Assembly (NCBI RefSeq): GCF_000003195.3
Contig: NC_012877.2
Coordinates: forward strand, 11,635,106-11,699,105
Direction of reading: 5' to 3'
Source: Sorghum bicolor
Taxonomy: Eukaryota > Streptophyta > Magnoliopsida > Poales > Poaceae
DNA: 64,000 bases
The notes below the pieces were generated by a model. It worked only from the letters and a program-made list of their open reading frames with translations. It was not told the DNA's origin and made no database searches. The translations under genes and the position numbers were made by a program. Positions 1-11,047 of this stretch are shown here, one piece after another; the first letter of the stretch is position 1, and each line of letters opens with the position of its first letter.

Positions 1-253
1 AGTGGTAAAAATATAAATAACAATACCTGGAATACTTCCCGGTTAAAATGCTGCATCGGTATTAATCTGTGCGCTTGCAGATCCCATTCATTATTTATTT
101 AGAAGAGCAATTGCAATACCGCGTCTCTTATATCATGCTGGGGATGACAACTTGGCTTAAGTGGTGTGAGGGATAGGTTTGGCATTTTTGGCACCATTAC
201 TAGATTTAGAGAACTTAGTCTACTTTTGGTAATGATGTGAAGAATACCCAACA
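1..253 (+). repeat. 5' LTR of A, last 253 bp
   Basis: Matches 6613-6872 of the 3' LTR apart from a few substitutions and a 7-bp gap near 113. It ends in AATACCCAACA, the shared terminus of this LTR family. Confidence 0.92.
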
Positions 254-261
254 AGCATTTT

Positions 262-278
262 TGGCGCCGTTGCCGGGG
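262..278 (+). other. Primer binding site, tRNA-Asp
   Basis: TGGCGCCGTTGCCGGGG lies 8 bp after the LTR end and is the reverse complement of the 3' end of plant tRNA-Asp(GUC), including CCA. The same site occurs in B, F and I. Confidence 0.88.
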
Positions 279-413
279 AAGGGTGATTACTAATCAGGAA
301 TGGAATAAAAGATTTTGAGTTATCATTCGCATCACTAATATGATTGAGCTTATCTATTCTCTCATACAGTTTTACCCCGATATTTCTCTATTTTATCTTA
401 TGCAGGGGGATGT

Positions 414-3055
414 ATGAATAGAAGACATCTTCCAGGAAACTTTGTTGACAATCCTGAAGCATTATTCAAGAAGACGAGAGCCAAGCTCAAGAAGAGATCA
501 TCAACACTTCAGCAAGAAGCTTCCTCCAATAAAGAAGATCACCGGAACTTGTCTTCAGAGTTCGAGGCCATGGCGAACAAATTAATCCGAGAGTTCTCAG
601 CTCCCACTACGGACAACATCCGCACTGGACCTGCTACAGAGATCGACGGCAACTTTGAGCTCAAACCTGGACTTATCAACATGGTGCAATCCAACCAGTT
701 CTGTGGGAAGGCACACGAAGATGCTAGTGCTCATTTACAACACTTCCTGGAGATTTGCAACACATTCACCATATCAGGAGTTTCCAAAGATGCTATACTA
801 CTTCGCCTCTTCCCATTCTCACTGTTAGGGAGAGCGAAGCAGTGGTTCTACGCTACAAAGGAGAATAATACTACGTGGGCACTCTGCTCAACAAACTTCC
901 TGGCAAAATTCTTTCCCATGGGCAAGACCAATGCTCTCCGTGGGAAGATTACAAGTTTTCAGCAACAAAATGATGAATCTGTTCCAGAAGCATGGGAGCG
1001 CTTTCAAGACTACATCCTAGAATGTCCCCATCATGGAATGGAAAGTTGGCTATTGATGCAGACGTTTTATCATGGGCTCGGCAACAGTGCCCGAGAGACC
1101 ATGGATGCTGCAGCTGGAGGAGCATTCTTATCACTTACTATACCACAAGCCACAGCTCTTGTGGAGAAGATGGCGTCCAATCAAAGCTGGAACGAAGAGA
1201 GGACCCAGACACGCAAGAGAGGTGGAGATATGCATCAGCTAAAGGAGGTAGACATGCTGTCTGCAAAGCTAGACCTGCTCATGAAGAAGCTCGATGATAG
1301 AGCTGGAGACAAGAAGGAAGTTATGCACATCTACGACTCTCACATGACTTGTGAAGAGTGTGGAGATACTGGACACTCAGGCAACCACTGCCCCGAGATG
1401 CTTGAGGATGTGAACAACAACAACAACAACTACTACTACAACCGTCCTCAACAAAATCAAGGTTGGAATCAACAGAGGCCTAACTACTCAGGTAATTATC
1501 AAGGTAACAATTCTTACAACAATAATAATAATTTTCCAACTTTGAGAGAGTTAGTGTCTAATCAAGGAAAGCTAATGGATAATCTATCTAAGAAATTGGC
1601 ATCTAATGATAAAATGCTAGAAAATATAAATAATAGAATGGATAATTTCTCTACTACCATCAAGAATCAAATTAGCTTTAATAAAATGATTGAATCTCAG
1701 TTAAATCAAATAGCTGCTGCTGTTCCTGCTACTAACCCTGGTATACCATCACAACCGGAAGGATTAGAATCTGGAAATCTTGTAGACATGTTTGATGCTG
1801 GTAATTGGAGTAACCCGTCACTGAATTCTCTACTGACCTTCTGCCGGTCAAGAGAGGCGATCCAGGATGCCCCGTCATCCCGATCTCCATCGGCATGGTG
1901 GATGTCCCAGAAGCACTCTGTGACTTTGGCTCCAGTGTCAACATTATACCCAGGGTACTCTACAAAAAATTCTTTACATATCCTTTATTAGAAACAACCA
2001 TGTGTTTGCAGTTTGCAGATCAGACGATAACTTTTCCAAAGGCAATATTGAAGAACCTTTGTGTCTGAGTTGGTACCTTATATGCTCTAGCAGACTTCGT
2101 AGTGGTAGAGACCGGAAATGATGAGAGAGCACCTATCATCTTAGGGAGGCCATTCTTGAATACCACGGGAGCTATCATCTACGCTAGTGCTGCTAAGATC
2201 AGTTTCTACGTCAAAGGGAGGAAGGAGACATTTTTCTTCAAGAACAAGACTACACAAATTCCAGATCAATCCAGACGTGAATCAAGGAAGAGGACCAACA
2301 GGAGGAACAGGAACAAGCAAGTGTGGACCGAGTCAGCTAAGATTGTCACTGTAGTTCATGGAGGCCAAGATCACCAACTTAAGTCACCGCTTTTAACCAA
2401 GAAGGACGACCCAGGAATGCCAAGCATCTACTGCTCCATCAATGGATACAACTTCTACAAGGCAATTTGTGACACCGGATCGGGCGTCAACATAATGGCC
2501 GCAGTCACCTATCGGCTCTTGTTCAGAACCATGCCCCTAAGACCAACATACATTCAGCTCCAGATGGTAGATCAGACATTTCGAGAAGTTAAAGGAATAG
2601 TAACTGATGTCACAGTCAAAATAGACGATCACTTTGTCTACACAAACTTTCAAGTCATTGACATGGGAGAAGACGAGTATGATCCACCCATCATCCTTGG
2701 AAGACCGTTTCTCAGCAACGTTAAAGCAATTATCTACATTGGAACCGGAGAAGTCCATATGCACTTCCCCTCAGAGAAGGTACGCCGTTATTTTACTGAC
2801 CCTAACTATATCGTTGAAGAATCTAAGCAGGTAAGGAAAAGACGCAACCGTAACCAGAGGAGGCAGATCATCAAGGACGGATGGGCAGACTACGAAGGAG
2901 AAGTTGTAAGGTCAGAAGACATAGAGTTTAAACAGAATTATCTAGAGGAGACTGAAGCACCAAGTCAGGTGTGGAAAATGAAGATAACTATACACGAAGA
3001 GGAGACGCTGCCAGAAGTACTGACTACGCCACCCAACGAACCTCAGGACAATTGA
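414..3055 (+). pseudogene. gag with tandem protease domains, frameshifted (copy A)
   Basis: Encodes a retrotransposon Gag homologous to PF03732 (core around residues 90-280, with the RLFPFSLLGRAKQWF block), then a CCHC knuckle at 1350-1391 (C-x2-C-x4-H-x4-C). An N/Q/Y-rich linker follows, then two retropepsin-like domains. The first has a DFGSS active-site motif (Asp codon 1922-1924) and the second DTGSG (2471-2473); each ends in an ILGRPFL block. Compared with copy B, one C is missing in a C-run near 1817, giving a frameshift, and a TGA near 2067 replaces a CGA. The frame is open again from about 2102 to the natural stop at 3053-3055. The ATG at 414 follows the leader at the same place as in B and F. 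Not functional as it stands. Confidence 0.88.
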
Positions 3056-3070
3056 AAAAATGGAGAGTCC

Positions 3071-3098
3071 CGTTCGGAGGACTTAAAAACACCGAACG
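3071..3098 (+). other. Inverted repeat just after the gag-PR stop
   Basis: CGTTCGG at 3071-3077 pairs with CCGAACG at 3092-3098 around an AGGACTTAAAAACA spacer. It is kept in B (about 13848-13875) and, with one mismatch, in F (about 22595-22625). Could be a 3'-UTR stem-loop. Confidence 0.6.
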
Positions 3099-3559
3099 CC
3101 TTTCCAAGAGGTAAACTTGGTAGTTATCCTTTCTCTTTCAATTATTTCAACTAGTTTACTTAGTTAATCATATTCATACTATCTTAAAAATAAAAGAAAA
3201 TAAAAATGCGAAAAACAGTAAGCCCCATGTGAGTATACGAGTGGCATAAAACCCATAAGTACATTCACTGTGGTGGCATAAAAATAAAATAAATATTTCT
3301 TTTCTGCTTTATAAAATAAAAAAATATATAAAAACAGGGAGTAATAATTATTAAGGAGTCTCAACATGATAAAGGCTAGATATTTATGCTAACACTTAAT
3401 CAGTTCCACAAGCTTTGTTGTCTATTTGAGCTCCACAGAATTTAAGAATCAAGAAGACTAGCAGACGGAGGACATTCTAATCGCTGTCAGAATACTGCTG
3501 ACTTTCAAATATACCTCTGCCACCTGCTAGCTACATCAAGAGAAATTACGTCAAAATTC

Positions 3560-3597
3560 AGCTTGGGGAGAGCACCCCCATTTATCCCGATAAGTAT
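3560..3597 (+). other. Internal PPT-like hairpin of A
   Basis: AGCTTGGGGAG followed by AGCACCCCC forms a G-run/C-run hairpin, then TTATCCCGATAA forms a second short stem. The first part repeats the terminal PPT (AAGCTTGGGGGAG at 5207). Equivalents lie in B, F, I and J. Confidence 0.65.
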
Positions 3598-4449
3598 TTC
3601 TATCTATCTTTATACTTATATTATTTTAGAATATAAATATACATAACTATGAAAAAATCAAATAAAGATTTCGTACTTATATATTTGCCTTTTGCTTAGT
3701 GTGATTAATAAATAAATAAAGTGGCTATGCTAATCTGTATCTAAATAAAACTTAAGCATGGATATGATGAATAGTTGCTCTGCCTAATTTGCACATTTTA
3801 AGTTCTCTCTCAAGTTTAGATATAACTGTTATAATTTAAATCTTGCTCTAAACCTAAACTTGTGGGATGAAAACTTGATCTGAAGTCTAAGTTGTTAACG
3901 GATACGATATGGGAAGGTTGAGCTGTTGTTAATCTGTTCCTAGAGATGCTATAATTCTGGAGAATTTTATCTTTGAAAATCTTTTAAAATGTTGCATGAT
4001 GAGTTCTTGTATGATGAGAGTTTAAATTCCTACCACAGCCATATATACATGCTTGCTAGACTTTGAGCCACATATTTAATATTTACTGCTTATGAGCATT
4101 GAGTGTGGTCAAGCTGTGTAGACCCTTAGGAGCTTGTCATGTAGTTAAATCAAGATTTCACTTGCACGTTCACTCATATATGCTACTTCTACTCCGGAAG
4201 TACCATCCACATATATCCATCCATTTCCATCTCCAGAATCACCAAAAAAATATTCTACTCCTAATCCGGGAGAGAATAACCAAAAATATTTCTGTTTTTC
4301 CCTTGTGAAATAAATGCTGAAGTTATCTTGTTACTACCACTTGCTATATTATCTCAAGAGATGAGTGCTCTAAAAAAACAAGGAAATAAAAAGGAGCAAG
4401 TGCTCGAAACCTCGAAAGAAAAGAAAAAGTGAGATGAGAGGTAAAAAAT

Positions 4450-4461
4450 GGACAAGTGTCC
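4450..4461 (+). other. GGACA-AG-TGTCC palindrome
   Basis: Imperfect palindrome followed by CGACAGTAGAATTAGGGGTA. A related GAGCA-AG-TGCTC sits about 50 bp upstream. Conserved in F, I (twice) and J. Confidence 0.6.
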
Positions 4462-5180
4462 GACAGTAGAATTAGGGGTACAAGAAACCCACCTGAGAGA
4501 AAAAAAATATAAGAGCATCTCATTCTCCTCATAAAATTTCAAAAAGCAAGAAAGGTATGTATCCCCTCAAAGAGCAAAAGTAGAATTAGACTTCCACCAT
4601 TGTTATCACCATCATCACCATACACCATTCATTCGCCACACATGCACATCTTGATTTGGCTTATTGATTTGTTTCTTTGGATCCATGGTTTGACTATGCA
4701 ATAAATGTCTTGTAAGTATGTATACTTTATCTCCCACCTATGAGCTCCAGATATTAAAGCCTTATTAGAGTAGGGCGAGAGAGAAGACAATGTCACTATG
4801 CTTTATACCACAAATACTACATATCTTGAGAGAAGGCATATACCATTACTGCCTTGGTAAGGATCCAGAAATACCACAAAAGAGAGATCTGAGAGAATCA
4901 TACAAGGAATCTCTGAGTTTTATTTGAAAATCTGCAAAAACCCTAGAGCTATAGCTGATCAAGAATAAGAGACATGGCACTTGACTAGACTGTTCTATCT
5001 TTTAACTACTCAAGACAGAAGTGACGGTTACAAGTCCCATGGTGAAGGTAAAGTAAGTAAGTTTTAAGTCTTGACAGTTTACTCTAACTCAGAGATGAGA
5101 TCTTATTTAAAAAGCATGTGTACCGTCAAATTTTTTTAAAAAAATATTGCAACAACTTATGATCCATAGCTGAGTCTATC

Positions 5181-5200
5181 CTTGCTCAGGGACGAGCAAG
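5181..5200 (+). other. Hairpin with AGGGAC loop before the PPT
   Basis: CTTGCTC and GAGCAAG form a perfect 7-bp stem around AGGGAC. It occurs a few bases before the PPT in A, F, I and J, with compensating stem changes. Confidence 0.65.
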
Positions 5201-5205
5201 AGGTA

Positions 5206-5219
5206 AGCTTGGGGGAGTT
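5206..5219 (+). other. Polypurine tract of A
   Basis: AAGCTTGGGGGAG directly precedes the 3' LTR start TGTTGACGG; it would prime plus-strand synthesis. Confidence 0.8.
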
Positions 5220-5489
5220 TGTTGACGGTCCTTAAGTATCAAATTTAATTATCAAATAAATAAATAAAAGGATCCAAATGAAATCAACATCTAGACTTAG
5301 GGTTTTATCTGACAGAATTCCACGAGTTTTGGTGTTTGTCTATTTCTGCAGGGGGTTATCAGGAAATATGGAAGAAAGGCCCACACGTCGGGATTACATA
5401 GAGATATTAACGTGCCGCGCAATTATCTTACATCTAGAAGACTCCAGAAGTCACGAGACCGAAGCGGAGGCGAAACGGGGCCAGAGGCA

Positions 5490-5518
5490 GGGCGCCCGCC
5501 CTCCTGCCCTGGGCGCCC
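5490..5518 (+). promoter_or_regulatory. GGGCGCCC palindrome pair at 21-bp spacing
   Basis: Two GGGCGCCC palindromes start at 5490 and 5511, about 125 bp before the TATA box. The 21-bp spacing is kept in the other LTRs of the family and in I, while the spacer sequence varies. Confidence 0.55.
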
Positions 5519-5641
5519 GCCCCCTCCCTGAGTCCAATCAGGACTCTGCTTCGTGGGAGATCTCCACCGACCTAAAGGATGAATCTAAACCATACAATCT
5601 ATGTCGGTTTGATCCAACGGCCCATATTCACTTGAAGGGAC

Positions 5642-5648
5642 TATAAAA
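5642..5648 (+). promoter_or_regulatory. TATA box of the A LTR
   Basis: TATAAAA in GGACTATAAAACCAGACC, the likely pol II core promoter of the LTR. In the 5' LTR of B the same position reads CTAAAAAA. Confidence 0.6.
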
Positions 5649-5894
5649 CCAGACCCCCTAGCCACTGGAGGAGAGAGCCTCTCAACCCTAATTCATTGTT
5701 CCTCAAGGGAGAAGAAGCCCCTGATCAAGATTAGAGCCACCACATCAATTAGATATCTAGACTAGCATAGCTACATAGGATTAGAACTAGAAGGAGTCAA
5801 TCTTCGATTGGTTTCCGAATCTGTCAAGAGGATTTTTGGTAATTCTCTAATTGTGCTTCTAATTACTTTCTAATTATCTTTGTTCTTTAATATT

Positions 5895-6296
5895 ATGAAT
5901 ATGACTTTGTTCTATTTCAATATATTGCTTATGACTTTGCTCTACTTGCTTATATTCAAGATTATATTGTTCTTAGTTTGTCATAGTTATGTACTTGGCT
6001 TAGTTAGATTGGATCTATATACATGCTTAGGATCGTATAGCGTTTATCCATCGGATCCATGGGTAAATGATAGATATTGTGTAGGCGTGGTGCTTATACC
6101 GTATTTATCTGCGATTGTACCCAATATGCCAGATCGTGGGGTGGTTCGTGATGGTGACAGCTTCATTGATTCTTATATAGTCCCCCTCTCGTGTATTGGG
6201 CTGGCAAAGCAACATTATTACAGGGGAGTGATTGCTATGTTTCTCATATTCCTTGCTAATATCACTATGCATGGGCGTAGTCTTGTCTCACAATGA
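5895..6296 (+). other. Hydrophobic ORF inside the LTR leader (133 aa)
   Basis: An ATG-started frame downstream of the TATA box. Its first 50 residues or so are mostly F, L, I and M (possible membrane segments), followed by a more polar tail. Near-identical frames are in the LTRs of B (shorter), F and L. AT-rich DNA readily gives hydrophobic frames, so it may be non-coding. Confidence 0.2.
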
Positions 6297-7371
6297 TTGC
6301 TAAGTATGCTTGCACTAACTATGATATCCTAGACTATATAGTTGAGAATAACTTAGGGAATATTCTTGTAGTTCGCTCTAATACCATGCTAATGACTTTC
6401 TAGAGTATCTAATTGAGGTGCTTATCATATTTATTATGTGGCTAGATCAGATTAATTATCCTTGTCACTATTATTATTTCATATATCTTTTATGTGACAC
6501 TTATCCCTGTATGAAGAGTTAGATATAATGTTCTCAATTATACATGCAATGATAGATGCTCAATCTCATATTCTATTCTGTAATCAATAGTGATGATTGC
6601 TAATCCCTTCCCAGTGGTAAAAATATAAATAACGATACCTGAAATACTTCCCGGTTAAAATGCTGCATCGGTATTAATCTGTGCGCTTGCAGATCCCATT
6701 CATTATTTATTTAGAAGAGCAATTGCATATTTCAATACCGCGTCTCTTATATCATGCTGGGGATGACAACTTGGCTTAAGTGGTGTGAGGGATAGGTTTG
6801 GCATTTTTGGCACCATTACTAGATTTAGAGAACTTAGTCTACTTTTGGTAATGATGTTAAGAATACCCAACAGCCCTCCAATTTCGGAGTATGAAATTAA
6901 TGCTCCAAAATTCTCTGCAGTAATGATGCCTTTCCGTAGTTAATTCTCCCAATTTGGTAACCGACAACCTAAATTTGAACAACCTTGGTCCAATTCTTCC
7001 GCAGATTCCTCGAATTCCTCAACTTCCCAAATGGACATCTCCACATTAATCGCCCATCGGCAATATTACCGTTACAAGGAGCTACCGATGGACCGATCAG
7101 GAAGTCCTGCACAGTGAAATATCTCAGCCTCCCAAACGGACATCTTCACTTTATTCGCCCATCAGCAATATTACCGTTACAAGGCGCTGCCGATGGACCG
7201 ACCAGGAGATCCCGCACAGTGAAATATCTTTGGATTATGACCGCTTCCTGTCAAATCACCTGCACAATCCCTTGATTACCATGCGAACAGTTACCATATC
7301 TACCTGAGTACCCTTGGATTTCACGGATACAGCGAAGAGATAAGTCAGATTTGCCCCTGCCTGTTTTGTCC

Positions 7372-7379
7372 TATAAATA
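7372..7379 (+). promoter_or_regulatory. TATA box upstream of the PMD gene
   Basis: TATAAATA lies about 150 bp before the proposed ATG at 7530. It indicates that the antisense gene has, or had, its own promoter. Confidence 0.5.
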
Positions 7380-7529
7380 GTTCCTTCTCGGGTACTCCTT
7401 CCCCATCACATCATTCTACAGCCCCAACTCCATTTTCCTGGCGGCGGCGCTGTTCGAGAGCTCCCAGAACTCCAACGAAGACTTCTCTTCACCAAACTCA
7501 AAGTCTTCGATCATCTTCCTTGCGAGGAG

Positions 7530-9364
7530 ATGGCCATCAACTTCGCTGTCCCCGAGGTCAGTTCATCACCCTACCTCTTGTACTTTTACCGTATCAATGT
7601 TCATCCGCAATTTATTTTACTGAACATTTTTCTTTTTCTTTCTTTGTTCTTCTTTTTACCTTCAAAACCATTAGGACCTGTCCAATAAAATTGTCATCCC
7701 TACCGATCAGCCACACCTCCAATGTCTTGGTCCGTTAGGGGATCCAGATCCCACCGATCTTATTAACGCAGAAACAAATAGAATCCCCTTTAGAACCAAA
7801 AATTTCTCTCTGGATCTATGGAAAGATACCTTCTGTTCCTGGCCCAGTCCTACCGTGGGATGGAAGGATTGGTTTTTGAGAGTCAGCCACTCAAATGAAG
7901 TCCAGTGGGGCGAGAGAAACTAGACCAATGCATCAGGTTGTCCATTGCCGATATGCATAGGAATGAGTCACTGCTGATAGCGGCATCATATTTCTGGTCA
8001 GACACACTCAATGCCTTCATCTTTGTCCATGGCCCTGCTTCCCCTACACTTGCCGATGTGGTTATGCTCACCGGCCTAGATGTATCTTCTGCCGATAGCA
8101 CTCACTTTTTCGATACCAAACCCAATGCTAAGGTAGAAACTCGCTCCATCGGCAGTTGGTCAGGGTACATCCAAAAATACAAACGACCAGGCCCTGTTAA
8201 CATAAAGGAACAGACCACTGAACACGTGGTTGGACAAATTCGTATTTTGTGGTCGATCGGCAGGACCAACTTCCGTCTACTTAGCAGCAGCAGAAAGATT
8301 AGCCAATGGTGTCCGATTTCCCCTCGGTCGATACCTGCTTGGCGCGGCTTACCACCTCCTTCATCAAGTAACCAGGAAACTCCTGCTCGGCCAGTCCATC
8401 GGCAACTTGGGGGGTCCCTGGTGATTTATCAATATGTGGCTTAGCCTCCACATGCACAAGCGTCTTGAGTTTGACCATTTCGCACAGCGCTTCCCCAGGG
8501 ATATAGCTGAGGATTATGAACTGGATGAAGAAGAATCGCCAACTCGCCCTCCTCTAAACTTTGGCGAGGCTGTCATAGCTCTGCCCGGTACAGGGGGCAA
8601 TGCAGACCAGGTCAGCCGATTCTTCGAAACCCTGTATGAAGGCCTGACCAGAGAACAGCGAGCATGGATGCCTTATGAAGATCTAGACACCATGTTTCCT
8701 TTGGTCTTCCATCCGTTCAACGATGCTCTCAACAAGGATCATGAAGTGATGATGGCACTGATCACTCCCAGAGCTATACCAGTAAACTTCTTTGGCAGTG
8801 GGAAAACCTCCAACCAAACCTATGAGTTTTACAACCCATCGGCACTAGCCCGTCAATTAGCTTTCGGCCAGCTGCCGATTGCACTCTGTTATGCCGACGT
8901 GATAAAACCCAGGGAAGCCATCACTAACCTCCTCGAGTGGATTCGAGTAGCCCAACTGCCACCGAGTGCCGATACAGATGCAGATTTATCAGAGTGGATC
9001 CCGGCCGCCTTCAATACTCAGGCGTACAAACAATGGTGGGAGGAATGGAAGGAGCATTTGTTCTGCAAATCGGCTCTTACGTATCGCGGCATGATCGATC
9101 CCCAGTACAAAGTTCCTGATAATACTGTAAGTATTTCCAAACCGATGTCTCAATTCTTTCAATTCTATTTCCATCGGTAACTCACTTTCTGTATTATATT
9201 GCAGGTTGACAATGTTCCCCCATCGGTCAGCAGGAGTAGCAAGCCGATTGATCTTTTCCCATCAGGTCCAATCTCTTCAATCGGCAACAACGCTCCCACT
9301 TTGGCTGCCATAATGCATTGAGGTGTGCGCCTGAAGAAAGTCACTACCAAGCGTACAAAGACGT
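7530..9364 (+). pseudogene. Plant mobile domain (PMD, aminotransferase-like) gene, degenerate
   Basis: Likely structure: exon 1 from the ATG at 7530-7556 (MAINFAVPE), intron 7557-7674 (GTCAGT...TTAG), exon 2 from 7675-9126, intron 9127-9204 (GTAAGT...TGCAG), exon 3 from 9205. Introns and frame join in phase. PMD hallmarks: GWKDWFLRV; then ASPTLADVVMLTGLDV, the typical TLxDVxxLTGL block; then a LANGVRFPLGRYLLG block. PMD proteins (PF10536) act in silencing in plants and are often captured by transposons. Breaks: frameshift near 7912, frameshift near 8260, TGA at 8422-8424 in place of an expected Trp, and TGA at 9319-9321 (probably from CGA). The reading continues past the last stop into the B insertion, so the 3' end is lost. 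Confidence 0.65.
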
Positions 9365-11022
9365 TGTTGATGGTGTTTAAGTATCAAATTTAATTATTAA
9401 ATAAACAAAGAAAAGGATCCAAATGAAATCAACATCTAGACTTAGGGTTTTATCTGATAGAATTCCATGAGTTTTGGTGTTTGTCTATTTCTGCATGGGG
9501 TTATAAGGAAATATGGAAGAAAGGCCCACATGTCGGGATTACATAGAGATATTAATGTGCCGCGCAATTATCTTACATCTAGAAGACTCCAGAAGCCACG
9601 GGAAGAAAGCGGAGGCCGAACGGGGCCAGAGGCAAGGCGCCCGCCCTCCTGCCCTGGGCGCCCGCCCTGACTTGGAGGCCAATCAGGACTCTGTTTCATG
9701 GGAGATCTCCACCGACCTAAAGGATCAAGGATAACCGTTCAATCTATGTCGGTTTGATCCAACGGCCCATATTCACTTGAAGGGACTAAAAAACCAGACC
9801 CCCTGGCCCCTGGAGGAGAGAGCCTCTCAACCCTAATTCATTATTCTCAAGGGAGAAGAAGCCTCTGATCAAGATTAGAGCCACCACATCAATTAGATAT
9901 CTAGATTAGCATAGCTACATAGGATTAGAACTAGAAGGAGTCAATCTTTGATTGGTTTCTGGATCTGTCAAGAGGATTCTTGGTAAATCTCTAATTGTGC
10001 TTCTAATTGTCTTCTAATCATCTTTGTTCTTCAATATTATGAATATGACTTTGTTCTACTTCAATATATTGCTTATGACTTTGCTCTACTTGTTTATATT
10101 CAAGATTATATTGTTCTTAGGTTATCATAGTTATGTACTTGGCTTAGTTAGATTGGATCTATATACATGCTTAGGATCGTATAGCGTTTATCCATCGGAT
10201 CCATGGGTAAATGATAGATATTGTGTAGGCGTCGTGCTTACACCGTATTTATCTGCGATTGTACCCAATATGCGAGATCGTGGGGTAGTTCGTGATAGTG
10301 ACAGCTTCATTGATTCTTATATAGTCCCCCTCTCGTGTATTGGGTTGGCAGAGCCATATTATTACAGGGGAGTGATTTCTATGTTTCTCATTTACCTTGC
10401 TAATATCACTATGCATGGGCGTAGTCTTGTCTAGCAATGATTGCTAAGTATGCTTGCACTAATTATGATAATGCTAGGCTATATAGTTGAGAATAACTTA
10501 GGGAATATTCTTGTAGTTCATTCTAATTCTATGCTAATGACTTTCTAGAGTATCTAATTGAGGTGCTTATCATATTTATTATTTGGCTAGTTATGATCAG
10601 ATTAATTATCTTTGTCACTATTCATTATTTCATATATCTTTTATGTGACACTTACCCCTGTATGAAAGAGTTAGATACAATGTTCTCAATTATACATGCA
10701 ATGATAGATACTCAATCTCATATTCTATTCTGTAATCAATATTGATGATTGCTAATCCCTTCCCAGTGGTAAAAATATAAATAACGATACTTGGAATACT
10801 TCCCGGTTAAAATACTGCATCGGTATTAATCTGTGCGCTTGCAGATCCCATTCATTATTTATTTAGAAGAGCAATTGCATATTTCAATACCGCATCTCTC
10901 ATGTCATGCTGGGGATGACAACTTGGCTTAAGTGGTATGAGGGATAGGTTTGGCGTTTTTGGCACCATTACTAGATTTAGAAAACTGTCTACTTTTGGTA
11001 ATGATGTTAAGAATACCCAACA
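9365..11022 (+). repeat. 5' LTR of B (1658 bp)
   Basis: Starts TGTTGATGGTGTTTAAG, a diverged version of TGTTGACGGTCCTTAAG, and ends CCCAACA. The TATA box has one substitution (CTAAAAAA near 9786) and the first GGGCGCCC is AGGCGCCC. The promoter is probably weak or dead. Confidence 0.9.
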
Positions 11023-11030
11023 AACATTTT

Positions 11031-11047
11031 TGGCGCCGTTGCCGGGG
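11031..11047 (+). other. Primer binding site of B, tRNA-Asp
   Basis: TGGCGCCGTTGCCGGGG, 8 bp after the LTR end, identical to A. Confidence 0.88.

Larger units (their letters stand above)
3056..5219 (+). other. Long 3' noncoding region of A
   Basis: There is no credible ORF in this 2.2 kb stretch. It is nevertheless closely conserved in B and F, and blocks of it recur in the diverged element J and in I. It holds the hairpins, internal PPT-like motif and palindrome listed separately, and may be a cis-acting region (packaging, priming, RNA stability), which is inference. Confidence 0.7.
1..6872 (+). mobile_element. Gypsy-like LTR retrotransposon A, non-autonomous (gag and two protease domains, no pol)
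   Basis: The window opens inside the 5' LTR. The order is LTR, tRNA-Asp PBS, gag-protease reading frame, about 2.2 kb of noncoding DNA, PPT and 3' LTR. No RT, RNase H or integrase motifs occur between the gag-protease frame and the 3' LTR, and copies F and J have the same layout, so the absence is a family feature and not damage to this copy. The right flank after the terminal CCCAACA is GCCCT; the left flank is outside the window. A probably sits inside element C, pieces of which lie to its right. Related to Athila/Tat elements by PBS and gag, which is inference. Confidence 0.9.
5220..6872 (+). repeat. 3' LTR of A (1653 bp)
   Basis: Starts TGTTGACGGTCC and ends AATACCCAACA (TG..CA). It contains the GGGCGCCC doublet, a TATA box, and an AT-rich leader with a hydrophobic ORF. 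Homologous LTRs belong to B, F, L and the fragment at 18703; the first 300 bp or so are also homologous to the LTR of I. Confidence 0.93.
6873..9364 (-). mobile_element. Piece of Tat-like element C holding the antisense PMD gene
   Basis: Lies between A and B and is homologous to neither. It carries a plus-strand plant-mobile-domain pseudogene and is very rich in TGCCGAT/ATCGGCA (about 15 GCCGAT hexamers counted on both strands). The same signature marks the gag-LTR piece at 14827-16986. I infer both are parts of one minus-strand element whose pol was deleted. Grass Tat elements are known to carry extra antisense ORFs near the 3' end. 6873-7370 shows no gene. Confidence 0.55.

Noticed and set aside
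262..278. Part of a tRNA-Asp gene
   Set aside because: Only the 17-bp complement of the tRNA 3' end is present, right after an LTR; it is a primer binding site.
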